64,000 bases of DNA from Sphingobium sp. AS12 (GCF_019097845.1 NZ_JAHRGM010000024.1:474314-538313), one strand, 5' to 3'; positions 48,330 through 57,720 are shown, counted from the first letter of the stretch. Notes: generated from the sequence alone by a model not told the origin. Numbers and translations are program-made.

Positions 48330-49319
48330 ATGACCAGCATCCATGACGTCGCCGCCCTTGCCCAGGTATCGATCAAGACAGTGTCGCGCGTCGTCAACAG
48401 CGCCCCCAATGTCAGCCCCGACCTGCGCACGCGGGTGCAGGCGGCGATCGATCAGCTGGGCTATCGCCCCAACCAGTCGGCGCGGCGGCTGGCCGGGGGG
48501 CGGTCCTTCATGATCGCCTATCTCTATAGCAATCCCGCGCCCGGCTATATCAGCGGCATCCAGACGGGCGCGGCGGCGCGCTGCCGGGAACTGGGCTATC
48601 ATCTGGTGGTGGAACCAATCTCGCCCGGCGGCGATGAGCGGTTCGACGTGCTGGACCGGCTGGTCGCGGCGCTGCGGCCCGACGGCGTGCTGCTGGTGCC
48701 ACCCTTGTCGGATGACGAAGGACTGCTGGCGCGCCTCGCGGAACTGCGCCTGCCCTGCGCGCGGATCGCCGGGTCAGTGGTGGCGGCCAGTTTCAACATC
48801 CACACCCCCGAACGGGCCGCCGGACGGATGGTCGCCGACCATCTGATCGCGCATGGCCACCGCCGGATCGGCGTCATCGCCCCACCGCGCTCGCACCGCT
48901 CGGCACTGCGCCGGGTCGAGGGATTTCGCGACGGCCTGACCGCCGCAGGCCTGCCTATCGACGATGCGCTGTTCGTGCCGGGCGGGTTCGATTTCACATC
49001 GGGCATCGCGGCGGGCGAAGCGCTGCTGGCGCTGCTCCAGCCGCCAACCGCCATCTTTGCGACCAATGACGACATGGCGCTGGGCGTCCTGACCCTGGCC
49101 CACCGCATCGGCCTGCGCGTGCCGGAGGATCTGTCGGTAGTCGGCTTCGACGACACCCCCGCCAGCCTGACCAGCTGGCCACCGCTCACCACAGTGCGCC
49201 AGCCGCTGGAGGAAATGGGCCGATCGGTCATTGACGCGCTCGCCAACGGCCCGCTCGACGCGCCGGAATTCCTGTTCACGCTGGTGGAACGGGGCAGCTG
49301 CGGGCCAGGGCCGGGCTGA
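48330..49319 (+). CDS. LacI-family transcriptional regulator
   Basis: 329 residues from ATG at 48330. N-terminal helix-turn-helix SIHDVAALAQVSIKTVSRVV with the hinge SARRLAGG; periplasmic-binding-protein-like effector domain with GHRRIGVIAPP and VPEDLSVVGFDDTP. Sugar-responsive repressors of this type usually adjoin transport or catabolic genes, but none do here, so its regulon is elsewhere or is yqiJK. Confidence 0.9.
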   Translation: MTSIHDVAALAQVSIKTVSRVVNSAPNVSPDLRTRVQAAIDQLGYRPNQSARRLAGGRSFMIAYLYSNPAPGYISGIQTGAAARCRELGYHLVVEPISPGGDERFDVLDRLVAALRPDGVLLVPPLSDDEGLLARLAELRLPCARIAGSVVAASFNIHTPERAAGRMVADHLIAHGHRRIGVIAPPRSHRSALRRVEGFRDGLTAAGLPIDDALFVPGGFDFTSGIAAGEALLALLQPPTAIFATNDDMALGVLTLAHRIGLRVPEDLSVVGFDDTPASLTSWPPLTTVRQPLEEMGRSVIDALANGPLDAPEFLFTLVERGSCGPGPG

Positions 49320-49417
49320 ACCGGCATATAAACAGTCGTCAATAACCAGCATTGCAAAGCGACAATCTCAAGCCGGTTATGCTATATTCTGTAAATCGTT
49401 GATGCTATCGATCAGCC

Positions 49418-50020
49418 ATGCTGACGCTACTCTCATCCCCTGAATATGCGATTTTTTCGATAGCTTTAATCGTCATGCTGGGCATCGGCACCATCGAGGC
49501 AATCGGCCTTGGCATTGGCCATCTTGATATCGATGCTGGAGGCGACGGCCTTCTCAGTTGGTTGGGCCTTAAGACCGGATTGCCGGTCCTGATTTGGCTT
49601 ACCGCCTTCCTTGGCTGTTTCACGCTGATCGGCTTTGCTATTCAGCAGACGGCTACGGCGGTCACCGGAACGCCCCTGCACTGGTCGATCGCTGGCGGCC
49701 TTAGTCTGATTATTGGTGGAATTTCGAACGCCTATATTTCGTCCGGGCTGGCCAGACTGATGCCCGAATATGAAAGCACGGTCATCAGTTCGGATGATTT
49801 GATAATGCGCCGTGCCACGGTGCTCGAAGGCGCATCACGACGCGGACACCCTGCGCGCGCGAAGGTGGTCGATCAGCATGGCCAAGCCCATTACGTCATG
49901 GTGGAGCCCCATCACGACAATGACATCATCGCCCAGGGTGAAAGCGCTTTGCTCGTTCGCAGGGCTGGCCCGACCTTCTTCATTCAGCCGGATATCGATA
50001 CGAACCTCCGGCCGCTTTAA
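49418..50020 (+). CDS. yqiJ: YqiJ-like membrane protein (OB-fold/DUF1449)
   Basis: 200 residues. Three membrane helices (about 10-32, 55-76, 88-108), then a C-terminal domain with ATVLEGASRRGHPARAKVVD and GESALLVRR that fits the NfeD/YqiJ OB-fold. Lies 25 bases before yqiK and is its usual partner. The leader 49320-49417 is AT-rich and likely holds the promoter. Confidence 0.85.
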   Translation: MLTLLSSPEYAIFSIALIVMLGIGTIEAIGLGIGHLDIDAGGDGLLSWLGLKTGLPVLIWLTAFLGCFTLIGFAIQQTATAVTGTPLHWSIAGGLSLIIGGISNAYISSGLARLMPEYESTVISSDDLIMRRATVLEGASRRGHPARAKVVDQHGQAHYVMVEPHHDNDIIAQGESALLVRRAGPTFFIQPDIDTNLRPL

Positions 50021-50045
50021 TGCCCGCTTCTCATAGGAGGAATAG

Positions 50046-51728
50046 TTGCCTGCATCCCTACTCAATATCCTGATTTATGCGGGTGTCATTCTTCTCGCGC
50101 TGGTCGTTATCGGGATCATCCTTACCCGCCTTTACCGGCGGGCGACCAAGGATGTCGCGCTTATCCGAACCGGCTTTGGCGGGGAAAAGGTTGTTCTGAA
50201 CGGGGGGATCATGGTGATCCCGGTCCTGCACGAACTGATGCAGGTGCGCTTGACGACCGTGAAGCTGGAAGTATCGCGCCTCAACAAGGATGCGCTGATC
50301 ACGCTGGACAAATTGCGCGTCGATGTCGTCGGCCTGTTCCATATCAAGGTGAAGCCGGACGCCCAATCCATCGCGGCGGCGGCGCAGACGTTGGGCGAAG
50401 CGGTCAACAGCCCCGAAGCCGTGAAGTCCCTGCTGGATGGCAAGCTCGTTTCAGCGCTGCGCTCGGTAGCGGCGACCATGACGATGGAACATCTCCATGC
50501 CAATCGCGCGGATTTCATCCAGAAGGTGCAGGAAGCGCTGATGACCGATCTGGACATGAACGGGTTTCAGCTGGAATCGGTCAGCATTACGCATTTCGAC
50601 CAGACAGCCTTTGAGCATTTCAACGAAAATAATGCGTTCGATGCCGAAGGTCTGACGGTGTTGACCCGCACGATCGAGGAACGGAAGAAAATCCGCAACG
50701 ACATTGTCGCGACTAATCGCGTCGAAATCGAACAGCGCAATCTGGATGCCAACAACCAGTCGCTGGAAATCGCACAGGAGGCCGAGCAAGCCCGCCTGAC
50801 GCAGGAACAGACATTGGCCGCTCGCCGGGCCGAGCAGGCGACTGCCATTGCGACAGCGGAAGCTGAACAAACACGGTTGGCAGAAATTGCGCGTATCAAC
50901 GCCGAGCAGGCTAAAACCGTCGCGCAGACAGAAGCAGACAAGGTCATCCAGACCGCCACTATTTCCCGTGATGGCGCGGTGCAAACAGCGGCCATCGAAC
51001 GGGATCGCAATATCGAACTCGCGCGGATCACGACGGCCGTTCAGACCGCGCAGAAATCCGAAGAGGAATCGACTGCAACGGCTGCGGCCAACGAAGCCCG
51101 TGCGCTGGCCGCCCGTGCCGAGGAAAGCGTGCTGACGGCGAAGGCGATGGAAATTGCCAATCGTACCAAAAATGTCGCAGTCATTGCTGCAACCCAGCGC
51201 GCGCAAGAGGAAGCCGTCCAGATTACGGTTGCAGCCAGCGCTGACAAGGAAGCTGCCGAAGCACGGGCTGCAGCGATGCGAACGGAGGCAACCGCAGAAG
51301 CTGACGCAGAAAAGGTCCGTGCGGAAGGCCGCGCTGCGGCATTCAAAGTCGATGCTGCAGGACAGACAGCCCTGAACGAAGCAACCAACATCCTCAATGA
51401 CACCCAGACCGCTCTACTGGTGCGCAAGGCGATGCTTGAGGCACTGCCTGCGATCATCGCCGCCGCATCGAAACCGATGGAGCAGATCGACAAGATTTCC
51501 ATCGTCGATGCGCGTGGCCTTCATGGCGACAATGGCGGCGCGGATGCGGCCGTCGGCGATGGCAACCTTGCCGATGCGGCCGTGGCGGCAGCCATGCGCT
51601 ACCGCGTGGGCGGCCCGCTGATCGACGCACTTATGGCTGAACTGGGTATGACTGGTGGCAGCCTGAACGGCATGTTGGCCGGTGCGCCGCCTCAACCGAC
51701 GACGCGTGCGCCAGACAAGAGCGAATAG
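50046..51728 (+). CDS. yqiK: Flotillin family protein YqiK
   Basis: 560 residues from TTG at 50046 with a strong AGGAGG seven bases upstream. One N-terminal membrane helix (about 6-26), SPFH/PHB domain (about 30-210; RTGFGGEKVVLNGG, DKLRVDVVGLFHIKV), then a long Ala/Glu/Gln coiled coil (about 215-455) and a Gly-rich tail. Flotillins organise membrane microdomains; YqiJK pairs respond to envelope or metal stress in some bacteria. Codon use is slightly less GC-biased than neighbours. Confidence 0.93.
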   Translation: MPASLLNILIYAGVILLALVVIGIILTRLYRRATKDVALIRTGFGGEKVVLNGGIMVIPVLHELMQVRLTTVKLEVSRLNKDALITLDKLRVDVVGLFHIKVKPDAQSIAAAAQTLGEAVNSPEAVKSLLDGKLVSALRSVAATMTMEHLHANRADFIQKVQEALMTDLDMNGFQLESVSITHFDQTAFEHFNENNAFDAEGLTVLTRTIEERKKIRNDIVATNRVEIEQRNLDANNQSLEIAQEAEQARLTQEQTLAARRAEQATAIATAEAEQTRLAEIARINAEQAKTVAQTEADKVIQTATISRDGAVQTAAIERDRNIELARITTAVQTAQKSEEESTATAAANEARALAARAEESVLTAKAMEIANRTKNVAVIAATQRAQEEAVQITVAASADKEAAEARAAAMRTEATAEADAEKVRAEGRAAAFKVDAAGQTALNEATNILNDTQTALLVRKAMLEALPAIIAAASKPMEQIDKISIVDARGLHGDNGGADAAVGDGNLADAAVAAAMRYRVGGPLIDALMAELGMTGGSLNGMLAGAPPQPTTRAPDKSE

Positions 51729-51847
51729 TCAGGGTGAAATCATGCTCGGCCATGTCCCCGTCCGCCACCAGCGTCATCCCCGATCCCGCTAAGTCTGGGC
51801 TGGCACGGATCGCGACATGAAGCCATGATTTAAGGTGATAGAAGGGC

Positions 51848-51921
51848 TGGAGCGGGTAGCGGGGATCGAACCCGCATCACAAGCTTGGAAGGCTAGTGCT
51901 CTACCATTGAGCTATACCCGC
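51848..51921 (-). tRNA. tRNA-Gly (anticodon TCC)
   Basis: On the minus strand GCGGGTATAGCTCAATGG opens a full cloverleaf: acceptor GCGGGTA/TACCCGC, D-arm with GGTAGAGC, anticodon arm CTAGC-CTTCCAA-GCTTG giving anticodon TCC, T-arm GCGGG-TTCGATC-CCCGC. CCA is encoded (plus-strand TGG at 51848-51850). Confidence 0.96.
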
Positions 51922-52031
51922 CCGGCCGGGAAGCGCCCTGCCATCATCCTGGGGTCTTCGTCAATATCGCAATGCGCAATTGCGCCAAGATCGCCCTTAA
52001 CCCGGCGCAGCATTTCCTCTATCAGGCGGGG

Positions 52032-52934
52032 ATGCAAAGCCCTTCCCTGCGCCAACTGGACATTTTCGCGCAGATGGTGGCGGCGGGCAGCGTTGCCCGC
52101 TGCGCCGACATGCTGGGCGTTACGGCTGACGATATCGCCCGCGACATCGGGTCGCTGGAGATGCGGCTGGGCTATCGCCTGTTCGAGGATATGAGCGGCA
52201 CCGTCCGCCTGACCCCTGCCGGGCGCAAGACGGCGCAGGCGATGACTTTATTGTCGCAGGACGCGCCGGAGGATTGGGACGAGACGGCTGCGCCCGCCCA
52301 AGTGCCGCCCGCTCCGCCGCGCCAGACGATCATGCTCGCGGCACCCGCCCCGATCTTCGGCCATTTTCAGGAAGCGCTGTCGGCGTTCGAGGCTGCGAAT
52401 GAGGATATTGCGATTACGCTGGACTTGCAGGTCCAGTCGGTAACCGACGCAGCCGCCGCGCTGCGCGAGGGGCGCGCGGACATCGCCTATTTCTATGCGC
52501 TGGAGGAGCCGGCCGGTTTCGCCTCCCGCTATGGCTGGTCGGAGCCGCTCAGCCTCTATGTCGGTGCCGCCCATCCGCTGGCGCAGGCCGACAGCGTGTC
52601 GCGCGACGATCTGGCGGTTACGCCGATGCTGGCGCTGGAGCGGCATAATCCGATGCGCCATATCGTCGAGGATGCGCTGGCGCGCGGGCGGGTGCAGCTT
52701 GGCGCGCCGGTGCTGGAAAGCGACGATATGTTCGCGGTAATGACGGCGCTGCGCGCGGGCAAGGGCATTTTTGCCGCCTTTGGCGCACTGGCGCGCGATC
52801 TGGGGCGGATGGACGGGATCGGCCGCCTGCCGCTCGACACGCAATTGCCCGCGATCGAGGTGCGCCAGGCGCTGGGACCGCGCGCGGCGGAAACCCCGGC
52901 GGTCGAGGCGCTGGCGGAATTTCTGTTTCTTTAG
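52032..52934 (+). CDS. LysR-family transcriptional regulator
   Basis: 300 residues from ATG at 52032; upstream frame to 51972 is ignored. Winged helix about 5-65 (LRQLDIFAQMVAAGSVARCA; GYRLFEDMSGTVRLTPAG), linker, and type 2 periplasmic-binding effector domain from about 95. The HTH diverges from consensus (MLGVTADDIARDIGSLE). No divergently transcribed partner, as the upstream neighbour is a tRNA gene. Confidence 0.85.
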   Translation: MQSPSLRQLDIFAQMVAAGSVARCADMLGVTADDIARDIGSLEMRLGYRLFEDMSGTVRLTPAGRKTAQAMTLLSQDAPEDWDETAAPAQVPPAPPRQTIMLAAPAPIFGHFQEALSAFEAANEDIAITLDLQVQSVTDAAAALREGRADIAYFYALEEPAGFASRYGWSEPLSLYVGAAHPLAQADSVSRDDLAVTPMLALERHNPMRHIVEDALARGRVQLGAPVLESDDMFAVMTALRAGKGIFAAFGALARDLGRMDGIGRLPLDTQLPAIEVRQALGPRAAETPAVEALAEFLFL

Positions 52935-52955
52935 GCCTCCACGCTTATCCCTTCT

Positions 52956-53033
52956 CCGTTCAGGCTGAGCTTGTCGAAGCCCCGTCCTTCTTTGCGAAGA
53001 AGAACAGCCCTTCGACAGGCTCAGGGCGAACGG
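52956..53033. repeat. REP-like palindrome (TTCGCCCTGAGCGAAGTCGA family), copy 3
   Basis: Left arm CCGTTCAGGCTGAGCTTGTC, right arm CTTCGACAGGCTCAGGGCG followed by AACGG, with an inner short hairpin TTCTTTGCGAAGAA. Between the LysR and TonB-receptor genes. Confidence 0.83.
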
Positions 53034-53102
53034 ATGCGGGATGGTGGCAAAGCCCCGCCTCCTGCCTGACGCACCGCAGCAAAAAGACGATGAACCGAAC
53101 TT

Positions 53103-53113
53103 GATATGATATC
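53103..53113. promoter_or_regulatory. Candidate AT-rich palindromic operator upstream of the ZnuD-like receptor
   Basis: GATAT-G-ATATC, a symmetric AT-rich 11-mer standing out in GC-rich sequence 57 bases before the receptor start. Its place and symmetry suit a metal-responsive repressor such as Zur or Fur, but it does not clearly match a consensus I can recall. Tentative. Confidence 0.3.
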
Positions 53114-53169
53114 TCATTCTGGATACAGGGTCACATCGACCTTCCCCGTTCCAAGGATGATGCCGCTTC

Positions 53170-55281
53170 ATGCTCCTTTCCCCGCTCCTGCGCGCCGGCT
53201 GCGCCCTGCCTGCGCTGTGCCTCGCCCTCCCGGCCCTTGCGCAGACCCCCGACGCAGCAGCCGATCAGGCCTATCATGACAATCGCGCCGACATCATCGT
53301 CACCGCCATCATCCCCCGGCGGCAGGGCGACATCCTGTCCGGCACGTCGGTCGTCACCGGCGAGGAACTGACCCGCAACATGCGGTCGACCATCGGCGAG
53401 ACGCTGGCGCGGCAGCCGGGCGTGTCGGCGACGTCCTTCGGTCCCAATGCCTCGCGCCCGATCCTGCGCGGTTTTCAAGGAGAGCGGGTGCGCATCCTGA
53501 CCGACGGGATCGGCAGTTTCGACGTGTCCAACACATCGGTCGACCATGCCGTCGCCATCAACCCGCTGACCGCCGACCGGATCGAGGTGCTACGTGGTCC
53601 CGCCGCCTTGCTCTACGGATCGTCGGCCATTGGCGGCGTCGTCAATGTCATCGACAGCCGCATCCCGCGCCGGGTGCCGGACGAACCGGTCCATATCGAC
53701 GCCATCACCACCTATGGCAGCGCCGCGAACGAGCGTACCGGATCGGGCGAGGTCGAAGTGCCGCTGGGCGACAAGCTCGTGTTTCACTTTGACGGCAGCT
53801 ATTCCAAGTCGGGCGATCTGGACACGGGCAGCTATATATTGACCCCGGCCCTGCGCGCGCAGGCGGCGGCCAGCGGAGACGCTGACATTGCCAGCCTGGC
53901 CACGCTGCGTGGTAAGTTGCCCAACAGTGCGGCGGAAACATGGGAAGTGTCGGGCGGCGCGGCTTTGATCACCGATGGCGGTAATCTGGGCTTTTCGGTC
54001 ACCCATAGCGACAATCTCTATGGCGTGCCGGTGCGCTATGCGGTGGAGCCGGGCGGCGAGGCGGAGAAGGTGCGGCTGCATATGAAGCAGGATCGGGCCG
54101 ACATGCGCGCCGAAGTGCCGGTCAATGGCGGCTTTCTGGAATCCATCCGCTTCCGTGCGGGTTTTGCCGATTATCAGCATCAGGAAATCGAGGATACGGG
54201 CGAGGTCGGCACCACATTCTACAACCAGTCGATGGAATCACGGCTGGAACTGATCCAGGCCAATCGCGGCGGATGGGACGGCGCGATCGGCGGGCAATTC
54301 TTCACCCGCAAATTCCATGTCGAGGGGGAAGAAAAATTCCTGCCCCGCAACGAAACCACCCAATTGGGCCTCTTCACCCTCCAGTCGATCGACCTGGGCC
54401 AAACCCGCGTCGAGGTGGGCGGGCGCTATGAACATACCGATGTCAGCGCGGATGCGGACGCGACTTTGTTCAACCCGGCCTATGATCGCCGGTTCGACTC
54501 CATCTCCGGCTCGATCGGCGCAAGCCGGGAGATCGTGCCGGGCTGGCGCGCGGGGCTGAACCTGTCCCGTACCGAACGCGCGCCATCGGCCGAGGAATTG
54601 TTCGCGCGCGGCAATCATGCGGGCACGCAGGCGTTCGAGCTGGGCAACCCCGATTTCAGCAAGGAAAAAAGCTGGGGCGTCGAAGCCACGCTGCGCGGTC
54701 AGGGGCCGGGCTATACCCTCGCCCTGTCCGCCTATCATAACTGGTTCGACGGCTATATTTATGACGTGCAGGTCGCCGATGACGCCTGCATGGCGGTGAA
54801 TGGCGGGGAGGATCTGGAATTCCCCTGCTTCCAATATAATCAGGCCAAGGCCCGCTATCTGGGCTTTGAAGCCGAAGCCACGGTCAAGTTGGCGCAAGTC
54901 GGCAGCTACGCCATCAATTTCGATGGCGTTGCCGATTATGTCCGCGCGACCGTGACCGATTCCGGCCCGGCCCCGCGCATCCCGCCGATGCGCCTGCTGG
55001 GCGGGCTGGAAGCGCAGGGCGATCGCCTCAGCCTGCGCGGCGAGGTGGAACATAGCTTCGCGCAGGACCGGATCGCCGCGACAGAGACGGAAACGGGCGG
55101 CTTCACCCTGGTCAACGCATCGCTGGCGTGGAAGCCGATCAAGGGCAATGACCGCACCACCATCATGCTGTCGGCCAATAATATCTTCGACGTGGAGGCC
55201 CGCCGCCACGCCAGTTTCCTGAAGGATTACGCCCCGCTGGCCGGGCGCGACATCCGCATCACCGCACGCCTGTCCATCTGA
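53170..55281 (+). CDS. TonB-dependent receptor, ZnuD-like
   Basis: 703 residues. Signal peptide ending LPALAQ (about 25), a plug with ETLARQPGVSATSFGPNASR, ILRGFQGERVRIL, VSNTSVDHAVAINPL and IEVLRGPAALLYGSSAIGG, and a 22-strand-sized barrel ending in RITARLSI. The DVS..S.DHAV block and PGVSATSFGP are closest to zinc receptors of the ZnuD type. An alternative is another metal or siderophore receptor. Outer membrane. Confidence 0.88.
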   Translation: MLLSPLLRAGCALPALCLALPALAQTPDAAADQAYHDNRADIIVTAIIPRRQGDILSGTSVVTGEELTRNMRSTIGETLARQPGVSATSFGPNASRPILRGFQGERVRILTDGIGSFDVSNTSVDHAVAINPLTADRIEVLRGPAALLYGSSAIGGVVNVIDSRIPRRVPDEPVHIDAITTYGSAANERTGSGEVEVPLGDKLVFHFDGSYSKSGDLDTGSYILTPALRAQAAASGDADIASLATLRGKLPNSAAETWEVSGGAALITDGGNLGFSVTHSDNLYGVPVRYAVEPGGEAEKVRLHMKQDRADMRAEVPVNGGFLESIRFRAGFADYQHQEIEDTGEVGTTFYNQSMESRLELIQANRGGWDGAIGGQFFTRKFHVEGEEKFLPRNETTQLGLFTLQSIDLGQTRVEVGGRYEHTDVSADADATLFNPAYDRRFDSISGSIGASREIVPGWRAGLNLSRTERAPSAEELFARGNHAGTQAFELGNPDFSKEKSWGVEATLRGQGPGYTLALSAYHNWFDGYIYDVQVADDACMAVNGGEDLEFPCFQYNQAKARYLGFEAEATVKLAQVGSYAINFDGVADYVRATVTDSGPAPRIPPMRLLGGLEAQGDRLSLRGEVEHSFAQDRIAATETETGGFTLVNASLAWKPIKGNDRTTIMLSANNIFDVEARRHASFLKDYAPLAGRDIRITARLSI

Positions 55282-55292
55282 CGCTTCGTCCA

Positions 55293-55315
55293 GAAATGCG
55301 CCTTTAGCGCATTTC
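55293..55315 (+). terminator. Hairpin after the TonB receptor gene
   Basis: GAAATGCGC/GCGCATTTC, a perfect 9-bp stem with a five-base loop, 11 bases after the stop. No T-run follows, so the terminator call is tentative. Confidence 0.5.
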
Positions 55316-55380
55316 GAGACAAACTCTGGTGCGACGGGGTCGATTGCGCATTGTGACAATTTCGTTACAAGGCGCGACTA

Positions 55381-56496
55381 ATGCGCCAGATTGCTGCCCT
55401 CCCTTATGCGACCCATGCCGACGGATCGATGCAGATATTGCTGATCACGTCGCGTGACACGCGGCGATGGGTCATTCCCAAGGGCAACCGGATCAAGGGG
55501 CTGGCCGGCCATCGCGCGGCTGAACTGGAAGCCTTTGAGGAAGCGGGTATTCATGGCATCGCCTGCCCCGCCTCGCTTGGCCGCTACAGCTATGACAAGC
55601 GCAAGCGCAACGGTGCCGCGCGGGAGGCAAGCGTCGAGGTGTTCCCCCTTGCCGTCACAGGCCAATTGTCGCAATGGCCCGAACAGGGGCAGCGCGAACT
55701 GCGCTGGTTCCCCGTGGCAGAAGCCGCACGCGCGGTCGCCGAACCCGATCTTCAGGCAATCATCGCCGCCTTTCGCAAACCGCCCCGCGATCCGGGCCGG
55801 TTCGTGCGGATGCTGCTTTGGTTCAAGGACAAGCAAAGCGAAAGGACTGGAATGCTCGCCTGGTTTCATGCGTTGATGCCCAAGCAGGGCCGCTTTTTCG
55901 AGCAATTCGAAAATCATGCGGCAACCTTGGTCGCCGGCGCCGATGCACTGGCCCGGCTGCTCAAGGGCGGGCCGGACATGATGGTCCATATCAAGGAAAT
56001 TTCCGACCGGGAACATGAAGCGGACGACATCATCCGCGACGTGTTGCAGGACGTCCGGCGCATCTTCGTCACCCCGTTCGACCGCAGCGCCATCACCGGG
56101 CTGATCGGCGTGATGGACGACGCGATCGACCAGATGAACCAGACAGCCAAGGCGATCGCCCTCTATGAGGTCAAGACATTTCCGCCGCAGATGCAGGATA
56201 TGAGCGCGCTGATCGTCGAATGTGCGCGGCTGGCGGCCGAAGCGATGCCGTTGCTGCGTTCGCTCAACCTGAACGCCACGCGGCTGCACGACCTGACCGA
56301 ACGTCTGGTGACGCTGGAAGGCCATGCCGACATATTGCACGAAGCGGGCCTCAAGACGCTCTATGCCGCCGCGCGCGAGGGCAATCCGATGGATTTCGTC
56401 GTCGGGCGGGAAATTTATTCCCACCTGGAAAAGGTCACCGACCGGTTCGAGGATGTCGCCAACCAGATTTCCGGCCTGGTCATCGACCACGCCTGA
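55381..56496 (+). CDS. NUDIX hydrolase fused in frame to DUF47 (PhoU-like) regulator
   Basis: 371 residues in one frame. Residues 1-157 form a NUDIX domain of the diphosphoinositol-phosphohydrolase-like type (PKGNRIKGLAGHRAAELEAF with EEAG, then LRWFPVAEA). Residues 158-371 form a complete DUF47 protein (MLAWFHALMPKQGRFFEQFE; HIKEISDREHEADDI; YSHLEKVTDRFEDVAN). There is no stop between them. An internal ATG at 55852 preceded by GAAAGGA could also start free DUF47. DUF47 regulates the PiT transporter encoded next. Confidence 0.87.
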   Translation: MRQIAALPYATHADGSMQILLITSRDTRRWVIPKGNRIKGLAGHRAAELEAFEEAGIHGIACPASLGRYSYDKRKRNGAAREASVEVFPLAVTGQLSQWPEQGQRELRWFPVAEAARAVAEPDLQAIIAAFRKPPRDPGRFVRMLLWFKDKQSERTGMLAWFHALMPKQGRFFEQFENHAATLVAGADALARLLKGGPDMMVHIKEISDREHEADDIIRDVLQDVRRIFVTPFDRSAITGLIGVMDDAIDQMNQTAKAIALYEVKTFPPQMQDMSALIVECARLAAEAMPLLRSLNLNATRLHDLTERLVTLEGHADILHEAGLKTLYAAAREGNPMDFVVGREIYSHLEKVTDRFEDVANQISGLVIDHA

Positions 56497-56517
56497 CGAT
56501 CCCGCCGGATAGAGTCC

Positions 56518-57516
56518 ATGGACCCCATTGCCTTCCCGCTGCTGGTCGCGCTGATCGGCGTCGCGCTTGCCTTTGACTTTCTCAATGGCCTGCATGACGC
56601 CGCCAACTCGATCGCGACCATCGTGTCGACCCGCGTTCTCAAGCCTCAATATGCGGTCGCCTGGGCCGCCTTCTTCAACTTCATCGCCTTCCTCTTCTTT
56701 GGGCTGCATGTCGCGACCACGGTGGGCAAGGGGATTGTCGATGCCGCGATCATCGATCCGCAGGTGATTTTCGGCGCGCTGATGGGGGCGATTTCCTGGA
56801 ACCTCATCACCTGGGCGCTGGGCATCCCCTCCTCCTCCAGCCATGCGCTGATCGGCGGGCTGCTGGGCGCGGGAACGGCCAAGGCGGGGCTGCCTGCAGT
56901 GATCTGGACCGGCGTGTTCAAGACCAGCGCGGCGATCGTCCTGTCGCCGGCCATCGGCCTGCTGCTGGCATTGTTGCTGGTGCTGATCATCAGCTGGATA
57001 TTCCGCCGCTTCACGCCCCATGGCGCGGACGGGGTGTTCCGCAAGCTCCAGCTCGTCTCCGCCTCGCTCTATTCGCTGGGTCATGGCGGCAATGACGCGC
57101 AAAAGACGATGGGGATCATCGCCGTGCTGCTCTATTCGCAGGGTATGTTGCAGGGCGAATTTCATGTGCCCTTCTGGGTTGTGATCAGCTGTCAGGCGGC
57201 GATGGGCTTTGGCACGCTGTTTGGCGGATGGAAGATCGTCCACACCATGGGGTCGAAGATCACGCGGCTCAGCCCGGCGCAGGGTTTCTGCGCGGAAACC
57301 GGGGGCGCGATCACCCTGTTCATGGCGACCCATCTGGGGATTCCGGTGTCCACCACCCACACCATCACCGGCGCGATCGTCGGCGTGGGTGCGTCGCGGC
57401 GGCTGTCGGCGGTGCGCTGGAACATCGCGTCACGCATCATCGTCGCGTGGGTCGTGACCCTGCCCGCCGCCGCGCTGATCGGTGCGGGCTTTTATTGGGT
57501 CACGAAGTTCTTCTGA
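56518..57516 (+). CDS. pit: Low-affinity inorganic phosphate transporter (PiT)
   Basis: 332 residues, about 10 membrane helices. PD001131-type signatures FDFLNGLHDAANSIATIVST and YSLGHGGNDAQKTMGIIAV, and the second repeat PVSTTHTITGAIVGVG. Moves phosphate with H+ or metal-phosphate complexes. Follows the NUDIX-DUF47 gene by 21 bases. Confidence 0.95.
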   Translation: MDPIAFPLLVALIGVALAFDFLNGLHDAANSIATIVSTRVLKPQYAVAWAAFFNFIAFLFFGLHVATTVGKGIVDAAIIDPQVIFGALMGAISWNLITWALGIPSSSSHALIGGLLGAGTAKAGLPAVIWTGVFKTSAAIVLSPAIGLLLALLLVLIISWIFRRFTPHGADGVFRKLQLVSASLYSLGHGGNDAQKTMGIIAVLLYSQGMLQGEFHVPFWVVISCQAAMGFGTLFGGWKIVHTMGSKITRLSPAQGFCAETGGAITLFMATHLGIPVSTTHTITGAIVGVGASRRLSAVRWNIASRIIVAWVVTLPAAALIGAGFYWVTKFF

Positions 57517-57520
57517 TCAT

Positions 57521-57713
57521 CCTCCCATTTTGGGGAGGGCAGTCGCACAGGACGTGCCGCGATCCCTCCAACGTCATGCTGAATTTATTTCAGCATCCAT
57601 TTCTCGTCACAAACAATTGCTTGATCTGGAGAAATGGACCCTGAAAAAAGTTCAGGGTGACGGTGAAAGAGGGGACGGCTCCATAGGCGATAGTCCTCCC
57701 CTTTTGGGGGAGG
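57521..57713. repeat. Cluster of four short hairpins after pit
   Basis: CCTCCCATTTTGGGGAGG at 57521-57538; ATGCTGAA/TTCAGCAT at 57576-57596; ACCCTGAA/TTCAGGGT at 57638-57658; CCTCCCCTTTTGGGGGAGG at 57695-57713. The outer pair can fold individually as terminators of the convergent pit and 64-aa genes; the inner pair resembles a common REP unit (GTCATGCTGAA / TTCAGGGTGACG). Confidence 0.75.
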
Positions 57714-57720
57714 ATGGCCT

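Noticed and set aside
51848..52031. tRNA-Gly as an integration site
   Set aside because: No integrase gene lies nearby and no partial duplication of the tRNA 3' end was found in the flanks.
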